Source: Lachnospiraceae bacterium
GTDB lineage: Bacteria > Bacillota > Clostridia > Lachnospirales > Lachnospiraceae
Reading direction: 5' to 3'
Assembly: GCA_023664345.1 (NCBI GenBank)
Contig: JAMPFQ010000002.1
Span: 124,001 to 188,000 of the forward strand
Length of the DNA stretch: 64,000 nt
Made by a program: the position numbers and the translations under genes. How positions within the stretch are numbered: the first letter of the stretch is position 1; each line of letters begins with the position of its first letter. Below, in pieces: positions 50,681 to 59,429 of this stretch. Under the pieces are notes generated by a model. It saw nothing but the letters and a program-made list of their open reading frames with translations, was not told the origin of the DNA and did not search any database.

Positions 50681-51865
50681 TCAGTCTTCGATCTTCACGA
50701 TCGTGGAGCAGCCCATGCCGCCGCCGATGCACAGGGTAGCCAGGCCGGTCTTCGCGCCCTTTGCCTGCATCTCATAAAGCAGAGTCACCAGGATACGGCA
50801 TCCGGAAGCGCCCACGGGATGGCCCAGTGCGATAGCGCCGCCGTTGGGGTTCAGCTGCTTATCCACATCGATTCCCAACTCTTTTCCAACCGCAACGGAC
50901 TGTGCGGCAAATGCCTCGTTGGCCTCGATGATGTCAAAGTCCTCTATCTTCATGCCTGTCTTGGCCAGCACTTTCTTCGTGGAAGCCACGGGACCGATTC
51001 CCATCACCTCGGGACGAACGCCTGCCAGAGCGCCTGCCACAAAGGTAGCCATGGGCTTCACGCCCAATTCTTTCGCTTTCTCCTCGCTCATGACAACGAT
51101 CGCCGCCGCGCCGTCATTGATGCCGGAAGCGTTGCCCGCGGTAACAAAGCCGTCGGGATTGATGGGGCGCAGCTTCTGCAATCCTTCGATGGTGGAACCG
51201 GGACGGGGACCCTCGTCTACCTTAAATTCAATGGTCTCTTTCTTTTTCTTAACGGTAACGGGTACGATCTCAGCGTCAAAAGCGCCGGACTTCTGAGCCG
51301 CTTCCGCTTTCTGCTGGCTCTTTAACGCGAACGCATCCAGTTCCTCCCGGGTAAGACCCCACTCGCGGCAGATATTGTCTGCGGTGGTGATCATATGATA
51401 ATCGTTGAACGCGTCCCAGAGGGCGTCCTTGATCATAGTATCGACCAGCGTGCCGTTGTTCATCCTGTAGCCGTAACGCGCCTGGGGGATCGCGTAGGGA
51501 GCCATGGACATGTTCTCCATACCGCCTGCCACAACCACATCCGCATCCCCTGCCATGATCATCTGCGCCGCCTGGTTCACACAGTTCAGGCCGGAACCGC
51601 AGACAACATTCATGGTGACAGCGGGCACTTCGATGGGAAGTCCCGCCTTGATGGATGCCTGGCGGGCCACATTCTGACCCTGGCCTGCCTGGATCACGCA
51701 GCCCATATAGACCTGATCCACATCTTCGGGCTTCACGCCTGCCCTGTTCAGGGCTTCCTTGATCACGATGGCGCCAAGATCCACGACCGGGGTGGTGCTC
51801 AGTGTGCCTCCCATGGTACCGATGGCAGTACGGCAGGCTCCGGCTAAAACTACTTTTTTTGACAT
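50681..51865 (-). CDS. thl: Acetyl-CoA acetyltransferase (thiolase)
   Basis: 394 aa. It condenses two acetyl-CoA to acetoacetyl-CoA, the first step toward butyryl-CoA. Marks: [20 protein letters not shown] with the nucleophile Cys, [46 protein letters not shown] with the active His, and [10 protein letters not shown] with the second Cys. AAGGAGG lies before ATG 51865. It is the first gene of the six-enzyme operon; a palindromic site lies in its promoter region. Confidence 0.95.
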   Translation of the reverse strand: MSKKVVLAGACRTAIGTMGGTLSTTPVVDLGAIVIKEALNRAGVKPEDVDQVYMGCVIQAGQGQNVARQASIKAGLPIEVPAVTMNVVCGSGLNCVNQAAQMIMAGDADVVVAGGMENMSMAPYAIPQARYGYRMNNGTLVDTMIKDALWDAFNDYHMITTADNICREWGLTREELDAFALKSQQKAEAAQKSGAFDAEIVPVTVKKKKETIEFKVDEGPRPGSTIEGLQKLRPINPDGFVTAGNASGINDGAAAIVVMSEEKAKELGVKPMATFVAGALAGVRPEVMGIGPVASTKKVLAKTGMKIEDFDIIEANEAFAAQSVAVGKELGIDVDKQLNPNGGAIALGHPVGASGCRILVTLLYEMQAKGAKTGLATLCIGGGMGCSTIVKIED

Positions 51866-51929
51866 TGTAAATCCTCCTTGTCATTTTCCTTATAATAGGG
51901 TGATCCATTGATTGTTATTTTTTTATCAT

Positions 51930-51960
51930 AGTCACTGTGACTAGTGTACCACAGTCACTG
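51930..51960. promoter_or_regulatory. Repeated GTCACTGTG palindromes upstream of thl, probable operator
   Basis: AGTCACTGTGACT (51930-51942) is a near-perfect 13-base dyad, and ACAGTCACTG (51951-51960) repeats half of it 20 bases away. On the minus strand a TATGAT -10-like box (plus 51925-51930) adjoins them, so the repeats cover the expected -35/-10 spacer of the thl promoter. Confidence 0.5.
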
Positions 51961-52032
51961 AATATTTGCAATGGCTTTTCGGGGAAAATATATAACGGAA
52001 CTATTACATTTTTTAAGATTGCAGCCTGTCTC

Positions 52033-52061
52033 TTGTAGGCAAAAATAGAATATGCTAAAAT
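52033..52061 (+). promoter_or_regulatory. Putative promoter of the ZorA/ZorB-like pair
   Basis: TTGTAG (52033-52038), 17 bases, TAAAAT (52056-52061), followed by GGAGGAG and ATG 52117. Confidence 0.45.
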
Positions 52062-52116
52062 TCACATAATAAAGGCAGCTATCTGGAGAAGCAGTCTCAA
52101 AACGGAGGAGTGTCCA

Positions 52117-53295
52117 ATGAAAAACAGAATGTATTATTTACTTTTCCCGGTGTATGTGGCGGTGGTGGGATTTGTGCTGATCATAAACGGCGTGTTCACG
52201 GGACAGGTCACGTCCGTTGGCAACCTGGCGATCAACCTGACGTTTTTACTGCTGATCGGGATCCTGTTCCTGGTCTCCTTTTTCAGCTTTTCCAGGTTGA
52301 ACCGCATGACGGATAAGCTGCTCGATGTAGCGGACAGGATCTATGAAGCTTATGACAAAGGAGACCGTGATCTCTGGGAGAAATACCGCAACAAGGGGAA
52401 GGTCTTTGGGGATGACGCGCTGGACGAAGCCTTTTACCGTTACCAGAAGAAAATGAACAGCTTCCAGACCAGACACGGTCTGATGGGACGCTGTGAGATC
52501 GAAGATTACCTGAACCAGGATCTGCTGGACCAGGCGGGCATGAGTTATTATAATTCCGCCATCTCCGGCACCATGACGGGTCTGGGCATCCTGGGCACGT
52601 TCATCGGCCTGTCCATCGGCCTGGGTTCCTTTAACGGCAATGACATCTATACCATCTCGGATAATGTGGGACCGCTGCTGGACGGCATGAAAGTGGCTTT
52701 CCACACTTCGGTGTACGGCATCCTGTTTTCCCTGGTGTTCCAGTTTGCCTATCGCGGCCTGATGGCGGACGCCTACGACAAGCTGCAGGATTTTCTGGCC
52801 GCATTCCGGGAATGCGTGGAGCCCACGGTCATCAGCACGGATGCCAACACCAGAGCCATGCTGGTCTATCAGGCCAATATGGCAAATTCCATGAAACAGA
52901 TCACGGAACTTTTGAAAGGGGAAGCCAGGGAGCAGACGGAATGCCTGGATAAAATGGCGCAGCGCTTCGCGGAACGGATAGAGCAGGCTTTAGGGACGGA
53001 CTTTGACAGACTGGGACAGACCCTGCAGAAAGCCTGCGGCGCTCAGGAGACCTATGCGGACAACTACCGGAGCATGGCGGAAACCGCCAGAGAACTTTTA
53101 GAGGCTGACCGCACCCTGCGGAAAGCGTTGGAGGATACCATGGACAGGCAGGAATCCATGGCCAGACAGCTTAAGGAACAGGCGGAGCGAATCGACGCCA
53201 CCTGCGGCGCCATCGATGAGGAGATCAGCAACCAGCTGTACACCTATGCGCAGATCCTCCCCACTGATCAAAATGCCGATCACGCGGCGGAATGA
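52117..53295 (+). CDS. ZorA-like MotA/TolQ/ExbB-type proton channel protein
   Basis: 392 aa. Two N-terminal spans (YLLFPVYVAVVGFVLIING and LTFLLLIGILFLVSFFSF), a cytoplasmic insert, then the MotA/TolQ/ExbB core span pair: SGTMTGLGILGTFIGLSIGLGSF and MKVAFHTSVYGILFSLVFQFAY, whose TGLGxLGTFxGL and FxTSxxGI..S patterns match ExbB and ZorA. The C-terminal ~150 residues are predicted coiled coil (KDQ-free helical tail, CLDKMAQRFAERIEQALG). Proteins of this layout use ion flow to drive movement. GGAGGAG fits ATG 52117. Its stop overlaps the next gene start (ATGA). Confidence 0.75.
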   Translation: MKNRMYYLLFPVYVAVVGFVLIINGVFTGQVTSVGNLAINLTFLLLIGILFLVSFFSFSRLNRMTDKLLDVADRIYEAYDKGDRDLWEKYRNKGKVFGDDALDEAFYRYQKKMNSFQTRHGLMGRCEIEDYLNQDLLDQAGMSYYNSAISGTMTGLGILGTFIGLSIGLGSFNGNDIYTISDNVGPLLDGMKVAFHTSVYGILFSLVFQFAYRGLMADAYDKLQDFLAAFRECVEPTVISTDANTRAMLVYQANMANSMKQITELLKGEAREQTECLDKMAQRFAERIEQALGTDFDRLGQTLQKACGAQETYADNYRSMAETARELLEADRTLRKALEDTMDRQESMARQLKEQAERIDATCGAIDEEISNQLYTYAQILPTDQNADHAAE

Positions 53296-54224
53296 GAGAA
53301 AAAATGGCAAGAAGATATCAAAAGACCAGAACATTTGAGGAGCCTGGCTACTGGCAGTCCTATTCGGACATGATGGCGGCGCTGCTGCTCATCTTTATCC
53401 TGATCATCGCCATCACGCTGGCGATCTATAAACAGAAGACTACGGACCTGGAGCGGACTCAGGCCGAATTGAACACGGCGAAACAGACGCTGGAGACAGC
53501 CAAGATCGACCTGGACAATTACCGCAGCGAGATTGAGGCGTCCAGGCATGAACTGGAAGATTCCCTGTTAAAGCTGCAGGAGGCCTATGACGCGGCCGCC
53601 CTGACCCAGGAACAGCTGGCGGCGGCTTATCTGGAGATCGATGAGGCCAGAGGAGAACTGGAGTCCACCCGGAGCCAGCTGCAGGATATCGTGGGAGTGA
53701 GAACGGATATCATCGGGCAGCTGCAATCCAGATTTAACAATTCCAGCATGGAGGTGGATGCCCAGAACGGTTCCATCAGTTTCTCTTCGGATGTGCTGTT
53801 CAAATACGGCAGCGCCAACCTGACGGACGCCAGCAAGGCCACTCTGTCAGAGATCATCCCCATGTATCTGGATGTGCTGCTCCAGGATCAGTTCCGCGAT
53901 TATATCGCGGAGATCATCATCGAGGGCCACACGGACACCGACGGCAGCTATCAGCACAATATGAACCTGTCCTCGGATCGTGCCGGGTCGGTGGCCAGGT
54001 ATATCCTGGATCCCGCCAACGGTCTCAGTGAAGAGAAAGTAGAACAGCTGCAGTCCCTGCTGACGATCAACGGACGGTCTTACAGCAGCCCTATTTATGT
54101 GGAGGGGACGGGTGATATCGATATGGCCGCTTCCCGGCGTGTGGAGATCAAATTCCGCCTAAAGGAGGAAGAACTGATCCAGAAGATCGGGGAGATTCTG
54201 TCCCAGCAGGCGGAAAGTCAATAG
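53292..54224 (+). CDS. ZorB-like MotB/OmpA-domain protein
   Basis: 310 aa. N-terminal cytoplasmic segment, one span with the proton-binding Asp at its start (SYSDMMAALLLIFILIIAI, like FADMM in MotB), a ~110-residue coiled coil (LERTQAELNTAKQTLETAKIDL), and a C-terminal OmpA-like peptidoglycan-binding domain (AEIIIEGHTDTDGSYQHNMNLSSDRAGSVARYIL). It would be the stator partner of the preceding channel protein, fixed to the cell wall. ATG 53292 overlaps the ZorA-like stop by 4 bases. The pair is distinguishable from flagellar MotAB by the longer coiled coils and by lack of any flagellar gene nearby. Confidence 0.8.
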   Translation: MREKMARRYQKTRTFEEPGYWQSYSDMMAALLLIFILIIAITLAIYKQKTTDLERTQAELNTAKQTLETAKIDLDNYRSEIEASRHELEDSLLKLQEAYDAAALTQEQLAAAYLEIDEARGELESTRSQLQDIVGVRTDIIGQLQSRFNNSSMEVDAQNGSISFSSDVLFKYGSANLTDASKATLSEIIPMYLDVLLQDQFRDYIAEIIIEGHTDTDGSYQHNMNLSSDRAGSVARYILDPANGLSEEKVEQLQSLLTINGRSYSSPIYVEGTGDIDMAASRRVEIKFRLKEEELIQKIGEILSQQAESQ

Positions 54225-54241
54225 CCCCGCCGAATTGCAGC

Positions 54242-54270
54242 TTGACAGAAAAATTTCCTGAGAGTATGAT
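54242..54270 (+). promoter_or_regulatory. Consensus promoter of the shell-protein/EutP genes
   Basis: TTGACA (54242-54247), 17 bases, TATGAT (54265-54270). It lies in the gap after the ZorB-like gene, so the microcompartment genes have their own transcript. The -10 is part of a small dyad, ATGATTTTATCAT. Confidence 0.75.
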
Positions 54271-54313
54271 TTTATCATAAGCAAATTTTTCACGGAAAGA
54301 ACGGGGTGTGCAG

Positions 54314-54679
54314 ATGGCAAACGGACAGGAAGAGCAGATCAGGATCGTACAGGAGACCGTGGCCGGCAAAGAGATCACTTTTGCCCATGTGATGGGCGGT
54401 CCTGCGCCGGTCATATACCAGAAGCTGGGATTAAACCCACAGGTGGATTATCAGTCCTCCGCCATAGGCATCATGAACATGACGCCCCCGGAGTCCGCGG
54501 TCATCGCCTCCGATATCGCGGTCAAGAGCGGCAATGTCTATCTGGGCTTCGCGGACCGTTTTACGGGAACGCTGATCATCACGGGAGAGATCGCGGATGT
54601 TACATCGGCAATGACCGAGATCGTGAACTATTTCCGGGACACTCTGGAATATGTAGTCTGCAAGATCACGAAGAGATAG
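54314..54679 (+). CDS. EutS/PduU-type bacterial microcompartment shell protein, paralogue 1
   Basis: 121 aa. A circularly permuted BMC domain: VAGKEITFAHVMGGPAPVIYQKLGL at the N-terminus (beta-barrel strand typical of EutS/PduU), then AIGIMNMTPPESAVIASDIAVKSGNVYLGFADRFTGTLIITGEIADV, the BMC core. It would form hexameric tiles of a protein shell. ATG 54314 is used (GGGGTG upstream). It is first of three genes with the second paralogue and an EutP GTPase; no enzyme or other shell genes are present in the window. Confidence 0.88.
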   Translation: MANGQEEQIRIVQETVAGKEITFAHVMGGPAPVIYQKLGLNPQVDYQSSAIGIMNMTPPESAVIASDIAVKSGNVYLGFADRFTGTLIITGEIADVTSAMTEIVNYFRDTLEYVVCKITKR

Positions 54680-54690
54680 GAAGTGCAGCC

Positions 54691-55119
54691 ATGGCCCGAA
54701 TCACCAAGGAAGAACTGCTGGAAAAACTGTTCCATGACGATTTTGAAAATCTGAAAGGCAGGAAGCTGCGCATCACTCGTGTGCGGGTTCCCGGAAAAGA
54801 AGTCTGCCTGGCCCATATCATCAGTTCCGCACAGACCTGTGTATACCGGAATCTGGGACTGCATATCGGCGTCCATGAGGGGGAAGACCATACGGGAGAA
54901 TCCATCGGCCTGATCCGTTTTACCCCCTGGGAAGCGGTGGTGGTGGCCGCCGATGTGGCAATGAAGAGCGCTGATGTGCAGATCGGCTTTATGGATCGTT
55001 TCTGCGGCTCCCTGATCATCACCGGCGGGCTGTCGGAAGTACAGACCGCAGTGGAGGAAGTGGTCAGGTTTTTCAAAGAAACACTGCATTTCCAAACCTG
55101 CGAGATCCACAGGAATTAA
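54691..55119 (+). CDS. EutS/PduU-type bacterial microcompartment shell protein, paralogue 2
   Basis: 142 aa. Same permuted BMC layout as the preceding gene, but with a longer N-terminus (TKEELLEKLFHDDFENLKGRK). Segments LAHIISSAQTCVYRNLGLH and GLIRFTPWEAVVVAADVAMKSADVQIGFMDRFCGSLIITGGLSEV align with those of paralogue 1. The two paralogues could form mixed or separate tiles. GGAAG lies before ATG 54691, 12 bases after the first shell gene. Confidence 0.85.
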   Translation: MARITKEELLEKLFHDDFENLKGRKLRITRVRVPGKEVCLAHIISSAQTCVYRNLGLHIGVHEGEDHTGESIGLIRFTPWEAVVVAADVAMKSADVQIGFMDRFCGSLIITGGLSEVQTAVEEVVRFFKETLHFQTCEIHRN

Positions 55120-55129
55120 AGGACAGATC

Positions 55130-55657
55130 ATGAAAAGATTATTTTTGATGGGCAGGAGTGAAGCCGGGAAAACCTCCCTGACGCAGGCGTTGCGAGGCGA
55201 AGAACTTCGCTATGTGAAAACACAATACACCAGTTCCGACGAGGACACCATCGACACGCCGGGGGAGTATGCCGAGTCCAAACGCTTCAGCGTGGGACTT
55301 GCCTGCTTTTCTTTTGAAGCGGATGTGGTGGCTGTTGTCCAGGCGGCGGATGAACCGTACAACCTGTTCAGCCCAAGCCTCCGTTCCTTTATCTTCCGCC
55401 CTCTTATCGGCATCATCACCAAGATTGACTCCCCTCACGCCAACATCCCCATGGTCACACAGTGGCTGCTCAATGCCGGCTGTGAACGTATCTTTCTGAT
55501 CAACAACGTGACCAGGGAGGGAATTGGTGAACTGATGGAATATCTGGATGAAGATCTGCCCCATCTGACTTTTGAGCAGGCAAAAGCAAAACAAAGCCTG
55601 GGACTGAACGAATGGGATCCTTTTCCGGAAAGCACCGGGCATTCGATTCAGCAATGA
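55130..55657 (+). CDS. eutP: EutP/PduV-type GTPase
   Basis: 175 aa. Ras-like small GTPase of the EutP/PduV group, usually encoded in ethanolamine or propanediol microcompartment operons, where PduV sits on the shell via PduU. Marks: LFLMGRSEAGKTSLTQAL (P-loop), DTIDTPGEYAES (G3-like), VVAVVQAADEPYNLFSPS, GIITKIDSPHANI (NKxD equivalent TKID). ATG 55130 has AAAGGA before it, 11 bases after the shell gene. The pairing of EutP with PduU-type shell proteins fits the reported PduV-PduU interaction. Confidence 0.88.
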   Translation: MKRLFLMGRSEAGKTSLTQALRGEELRYVKTQYTSSDEDTIDTPGEYAESKRFSVGLACFSFEADVVAVVQAADEPYNLFSPSLRSFIFRPLIGIITKIDSPHANIPMVTQWLLNAGCERIFLINNVTREGIGELMEYLDEDLPHLTFEQAKAKQSLGLNEWDPFPESTGHSIQQ

Positions 55658-55717
55658 TTCGTCCGCTCCGCCATCTTAACTTTCTTTCTGAGACCGACAG
55701 CTTTCAAGGAGGCTTTC

Positions 55718-57064
55718 ATGGATCAGTTATCCCTTTTTGACACACAAACGGAACATTCCCTCTCTCCTGCCGCAGCGCCTCTGGCAGACCGGATGCGCCC
55801 CCGGACCCTGGAGGACTATATGGGCCAGAAGCATCTGCTGGGCGAGGGAAAACTGCTGCGGCGAATGTTGGAGCAGGATCAGATCCCCTCTATGATCTTC
55901 TGGGGCCCGCCCGGAGTGGGCAAGACTACCCTGGCGCGGATCATCGCAGACCGCACCAGTTCCGGCTTCGTCAATTTCAGCGCCGTCACCAGCGGCATCA
56001 AAGAGATAAAGGATCTCATGAAGCAGGCAGAAGAAAACCGCGCCTACGGCGTCCGCACCCTCTGCTTTGTGGATGAGATCCATCGCTTTAACAAAGCCCA
56101 GCAGGACGCCTTTCTGCCCTATGTGGAAAAGGGCAGCATCACGCTGATCGGTGCCACTACGGAGAATCCCTCTTTCGAGATCAATGCCGCTCTCCTGTCA
56201 CGCTGCAAGGTGTTTGTGCTAAAAGAACTGACGGAGGAAGACCTGACGGAACTGCTCTCCCGCACCCTGACGGACGCCCGCGGTTTTAGCTCCATGGATA
56301 TACATATGGACAAAGAACTCCTCGGCATGATCGCCGCCTTTGCCAACGGGGACGCACGCATGGCATTGAACACATTGGAAATGGCTGTCCTGAACGGAGA
56401 GATCTCCCCGGAAGGCGCCGTCACTGTGACCAGGGAGACCCTGGGACAATGTCTGGGCAAAAAGACTTTATTATACGATAAAAAGGGCGAAGAACATTAC
56501 AACCTGATCTCCGCCCTCCACAAATCCATGCGCAATTCTGACCCCGACGCCGCAGTCTACTGGCTGGCGCGGATGCTGGAGGCGGGGGAAGATCCCCTGT
56601 TCATCGCCCGGCGGCTGATCCGCTTCGCCAGCGAAGATATCGGCCTGGCGGACAACCAGGCCCTGCAGATCGCTGTGGCAGCCTATCAGGCATGTCATTT
56701 TAACGGAATGCCTGAATGTAACCTGAACCTGACCCAGGCTGTGGTCTATCTGTCCCTTGCCCCTCGCTCCAACGCCCTCTACAGGGCTTATGAGACTGCC
56801 AAAGCGGATGCGCTGACCCAACTTTCGGAGCCGGTGCCTCTGGTCATCCGCAACGCCCCCACTCAGCTGATGAACGACCTGCACTACGGCCAGGGCTATA
56901 TCTATGCCCATGACACCGAGGAGAAGATCGCCCGTATGACCTGCCTGCCCGAAAGCTTAAAAGACAGGCGTTATTACCTGCCCACTGAGGAGGGCGGGGA
57001 AGCCGTGATGAAAGAACGGCTGGAGCGCAGCAGGGAGTTCCGCAGAGATCCATTTTCCTCCTGA
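55718..57064 (+). CDS. rarA: Replication-associated recombination protein RarA (MgsA)
   Basis: 448-aa AAA+ ATPase that acts at stalled replication forks. Marks: LADRMRPRTLEDYMGQKHLLGEGKLLRRML, Walker A GPPGVGKTTLARII, Walker B TLCFVDEIHRFNKAQQD, sensor GATTENPSFEINAALLSRC, and the C-terminal tetramerisation segment LAPRSNALYRAYETAKADA. AAGGAGG fits ATG 55718. It is a housekeeping gene, with the broken peptidase gene convergent after it. Confidence 0.95.
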   Translation: MDQLSLFDTQTEHSLSPAAAPLADRMRPRTLEDYMGQKHLLGEGKLLRRMLEQDQIPSMIFWGPPGVGKTTLARIIADRTSSGFVNFSAVTSGIKEIKDLMKQAEENRAYGVRTLCFVDEIHRFNKAQQDAFLPYVEKGSITLIGATTENPSFEINAALLSRCKVFVLKELTEEDLTELLSRTLTDARGFSSMDIHMDKELLGMIAAFANGDARMALNTLEMAVLNGEISPEGAVTVTRETLGQCLGKKTLLYDKKGEEHYNLISALHKSMRNSDPDAAVYWLARMLEAGEDPLFIARRLIRFASEDIGLADNQALQIAVAAYQACHFNGMPECNLNLTQAVVYLSLAPRSNALYRAYETAKADALTQLSEPVPLVIRNAPTQLMNDLHYGQGYIYAHDTEEKIARMTCLPESLKDRRYYLPTEEGGEAVMKERLERSREFRRDPFSS

Positions 57065-57086
57065 TAAGTCCTGCCCTGGCTCCAGG

Positions 57087-57577
57087 TCAGGGCTGTGTAC
57101 TTCCTCTGTGCGCCTCATACTCCTCCACCGCCGGATCCACAATCCCGTTTGCTCTCACCCACTCCTTCGTCCCCTCCACTTTCACCGCCGTCTGGGTATG
57201 CTTCGCCAGGAACCTGGTCAGGGCGTATAGATCGATCCAGATCTCATTATTCCCTTCCTTCTGGGACTCATCAAAGATCAGCTGCAGCCCCAGTGGAGGT
57301 GTACGATGTCTATATTATTTACGTTTTCTTTCGCACTGTAGCCGGTATGCCCCATATACCCGATCACATCCCCAGCCGTCACCACGCTGCCCACCTCCAA
57401 CCCTTCCGCATAAGGGTAGTTCTGCCGCAGATGGGCATAGTAATAATACCGCTTTCCGTCAAAGCTGCTGATACCGATCCGCCAGCCGCCGTACTGATTC
57501 CAGCCTAAGGCAGTCACCACTCCGGACTCCACTGCCATGACCGGCGTGCCCACCAGCCCCATCATACCATGCCCCTC
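57087..57577 (-). pseudogene. Remnant of an M23 (lysostaphin-type) metallopeptidase
   Basis: An open minus-strand frame from 57577 reads GMMGLVGTPVMAVESGVVTALGWNQYGG, then KRYYYYAHLRQNYPYAEGLEVGSVV, then GYMGHTGYSAKENVNNIDIVHLHWG. The HLHW motif and the AHL strand belong to the M23 peptidase fold. At about 57290 the frame shifts, continuing as LQLIFDESQKEGNNEIWIDLYAL to a stop at 57087. The N-terminal half with the first zinc ligands is missing, and an in-frame stop lies just upstream. It is thus a truncated and frameshifted gene at the edge of the A+T-rich region. Confidence 0.75.
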
Positions 57578-57804
57578 TTATGTCAAGTTAATGCTAAGTT
57601 ATTTTTGGGGTAAAAATCCTCGAAAACCGCATAACTTCATAGGGCTTATGTTACATTAGTGTCAAGTTTTGGCAAATTCATGTTAGATTAATGTCAAGTT
57701 ACTTTTTCAGAAATTCTGTCGAATTTCTGACACCTGAAATATCATTCCATCCCACATACCCTTCTAATAGTTTGAAAAAATATTACAGTTAATTGACCAC
57801 TTCT
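57578..57804. repeat. A+T-rich junction with TGTCAAGTTA repeats and a hairpin
   Basis: TGTCAAGTT(A) occurs in the same direction at 57581-57590, 57660-57668 and 57692-57701, the first two followed closely by T-rich stretches. TCAGAAATTC-TGTC-GAATTTCTGA (57707-57730) is a perfect 10-bp hairpin. The stretch separates the broken peptidase from the A+T-rich operon and may be the scar or end of a mobile element. No gene is seen. Confidence 0.5.
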
Positions 57805-59403
57805 TTATAGCAGAACCTTCGTATTTTCCTCAAACAAAAACTGGTATAAACAATAAATCTCTCCGTAATACTTTCTCACATATTCCTGCACGGATTCTTC
57901 ATATTTTAACACATCCGTTTCCAACTCCTCACCAAAAATATCAGTACCTCGCTTTAAATTAAAATCTTGATAAAAATCCCATAAATTTTTTCCTCTCTTT
58001 GTTCCTTTCTGCTCTTTCATCCATTTTTCCACTTCAGCTGCCTTACCACTGATTTCCAGCATTCTGTCAATCAGACATAATGGATTATTAGAAACATACC
58101 ATTCCAATTCCAGCTTGGGGCGCATTCCCTGATTTTGTGTCATTGTCACTATTTTGATGATATCCGCATTGCTTTTTATTACAGCACAATAATCGTCCAG
58201 CAAAATTTCCATTTGTTTCATCAGGTGAAACTGAAAATGGATTTTTATCTTCCCATAGCTTTCCGATATCTCCAGTCCATCACACAAACAAACGTAATTC
58301 ACTTTACGGTTCTCAATCTGTGTCACCTTATAATATTTCTGCCCGCACCCAGGACAGGTATACTCTTTGTCCTTCTCTTGTAAAATCTTTCCGCAAGCAC
58401 TACAGAGCAGATAATTATGCTTATTGTTAATCCGAAGCTTAAACCGCTCCCATTCCTGAAGATCATCACAAAGCCGTACCATATAAGAAATAGGATCCTG
58501 AACATAGACCATTCGCTCAGCTTCTGTAAACCGATCTGTATGATGGTAGACAGCAATCGCTGTCATCTCTATCAAGCAACGCTTCTCATTCGGCAAAGAA
58601 TAAATTCTCCCACTATAATAAAAATGCATCAGCAAACTGAGCGCAGACAATGCGCCATGATCATGATTTCGATACTTTTCTGCGATTTTCTCATGGCTGA
58701 CTTGTTTAAACAGCTGGCTTTCCAGCAAATACACTTTCATTTCCGAAAATTCTGTCTTAACAGCAGGAGTCAGAATTTTCAGATGGGGCGGATAATCTGA
58801 AATTTCCTGTGCTGACCGGAGATGATATTCCATAGGATAACCTATATCATGAAACAAGGCGCTGAGCAGGATAATTTTGTATGCCAATTCTTCCAATTTG
58901 GAAAGTACATTTTCTGTTTCCCCTACTGTTCTATGAGCCTGTTCTACCAGATAACTCGTAACATAGCTTTGCTCTCTGGCAATCGTTTCCGCCACATTCT
59001 TCAGAAATCCAAACTCCAAAAGCAAAACGGAACCAAGATATGCATTCTTCATCTGATGCTTGGAATGTTCCCTGATATTAGCCGGTTTTCCCTGATTATC
59101 ATGTTCAAAAAAGATGCTGTTTTCAATCGTCCCATAATTATTGACCAGCAATTCCTCTAAGCCCTCAATACCGATATACTCATGAAGAAATTTCTGCATT
59201 GTCTGTAACAGACGTATCTGCCTATCCGCATCCTGCTCTCCATAGAGTAGTCGTTTCGACCCATATATCGTCCTTACCTGATAATCCGTAAGCCCATACC
59301 ACAGGCCATCTATTTCTTTCTTCCAACCCTTTTGAGCAAAAACATCTTCCTCATAAACCAGTTTCTCGAAGTAATCATACATCTCCTCATCATTTATCGT
59401 CAT
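57805..59403 (-). CDS. HD-domain phosphohydrolase-like protein with inserted zinc ribbon
   Basis: 532 aa. The HD signature residues are present: H113/H116 in REHSKHQMKN, H185-D186 in LLSALFHDIGYP, H249 in NHDHGALSAL and D313/D314 in VRLCDDLQEW, giving a likely metal-dependent phosphohydrolase (nucleotide or cyclic-nucleotide type; substrate unknown). A zinc ribbon follows (CSACGK at C334/C337, CPGCGQ at C350/C353). The rest is not recognised. ATG 59403 has GGGAG close by; an earlier TTG at 59433 overlaps the ParA-like stop and is also possible. It is the last gene of an A+T-rich, overlapping operon. Confidence 0.7.
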   Translation of the reverse strand: MTINDEEMYDYFEKLVYEEDVFAQKGWKKEIDGLWYGLTDYQVRTIYGSKRLLYGEQDADRQIRLLQTMQKFLHEYIGIEGLEELLVNNYGTIENSIFFEHDNQGKPANIREHSKHQMKNAYLGSVLLLEFGFLKNVAETIAREQSYVTSYLVEQAHRTVGETENVLSKLEELAYKIILLSALFHDIGYPMEYHLRSAQEISDYPPHLKILTPAVKTEFSEMKVYLLESQLFKQVSHEKIAEKYRNHDHGALSALSLLMHFYYSGRIYSLPNEKRCLIEMTAIAVYHHTDRFTEAERMVYVQDPISYMVRLCDDLQEWERFKLRINNKHNYLLCSACGKILQEKDKEYTCPGCGQKYYKVTQIENRKVNYVCLCDGLEISESYGKIKIHFQFHLMKQMEILLDDYCAVIKSNADIIKIVTMTQNQGMRPKLELEWYVSNNPLCLIDRMLEISGKAAEVEKWMKEQKGTKRGKNLWDFYQDFNLKRGTDIFGEELETDVLKYEESVQEYVRKYYGEIYCLYQFLFEENTKVLL

Positions 59404-59429
59404 AAACTCCCTACATCCCTTCACATAGA

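Noticed and set aside
55658..55717. Possible third copy of hairpin R1 (CTGAGACCGACAGC) before rarA
   Set aside because: Only a few bases match, and no hairpin of the R1 type can be formed.
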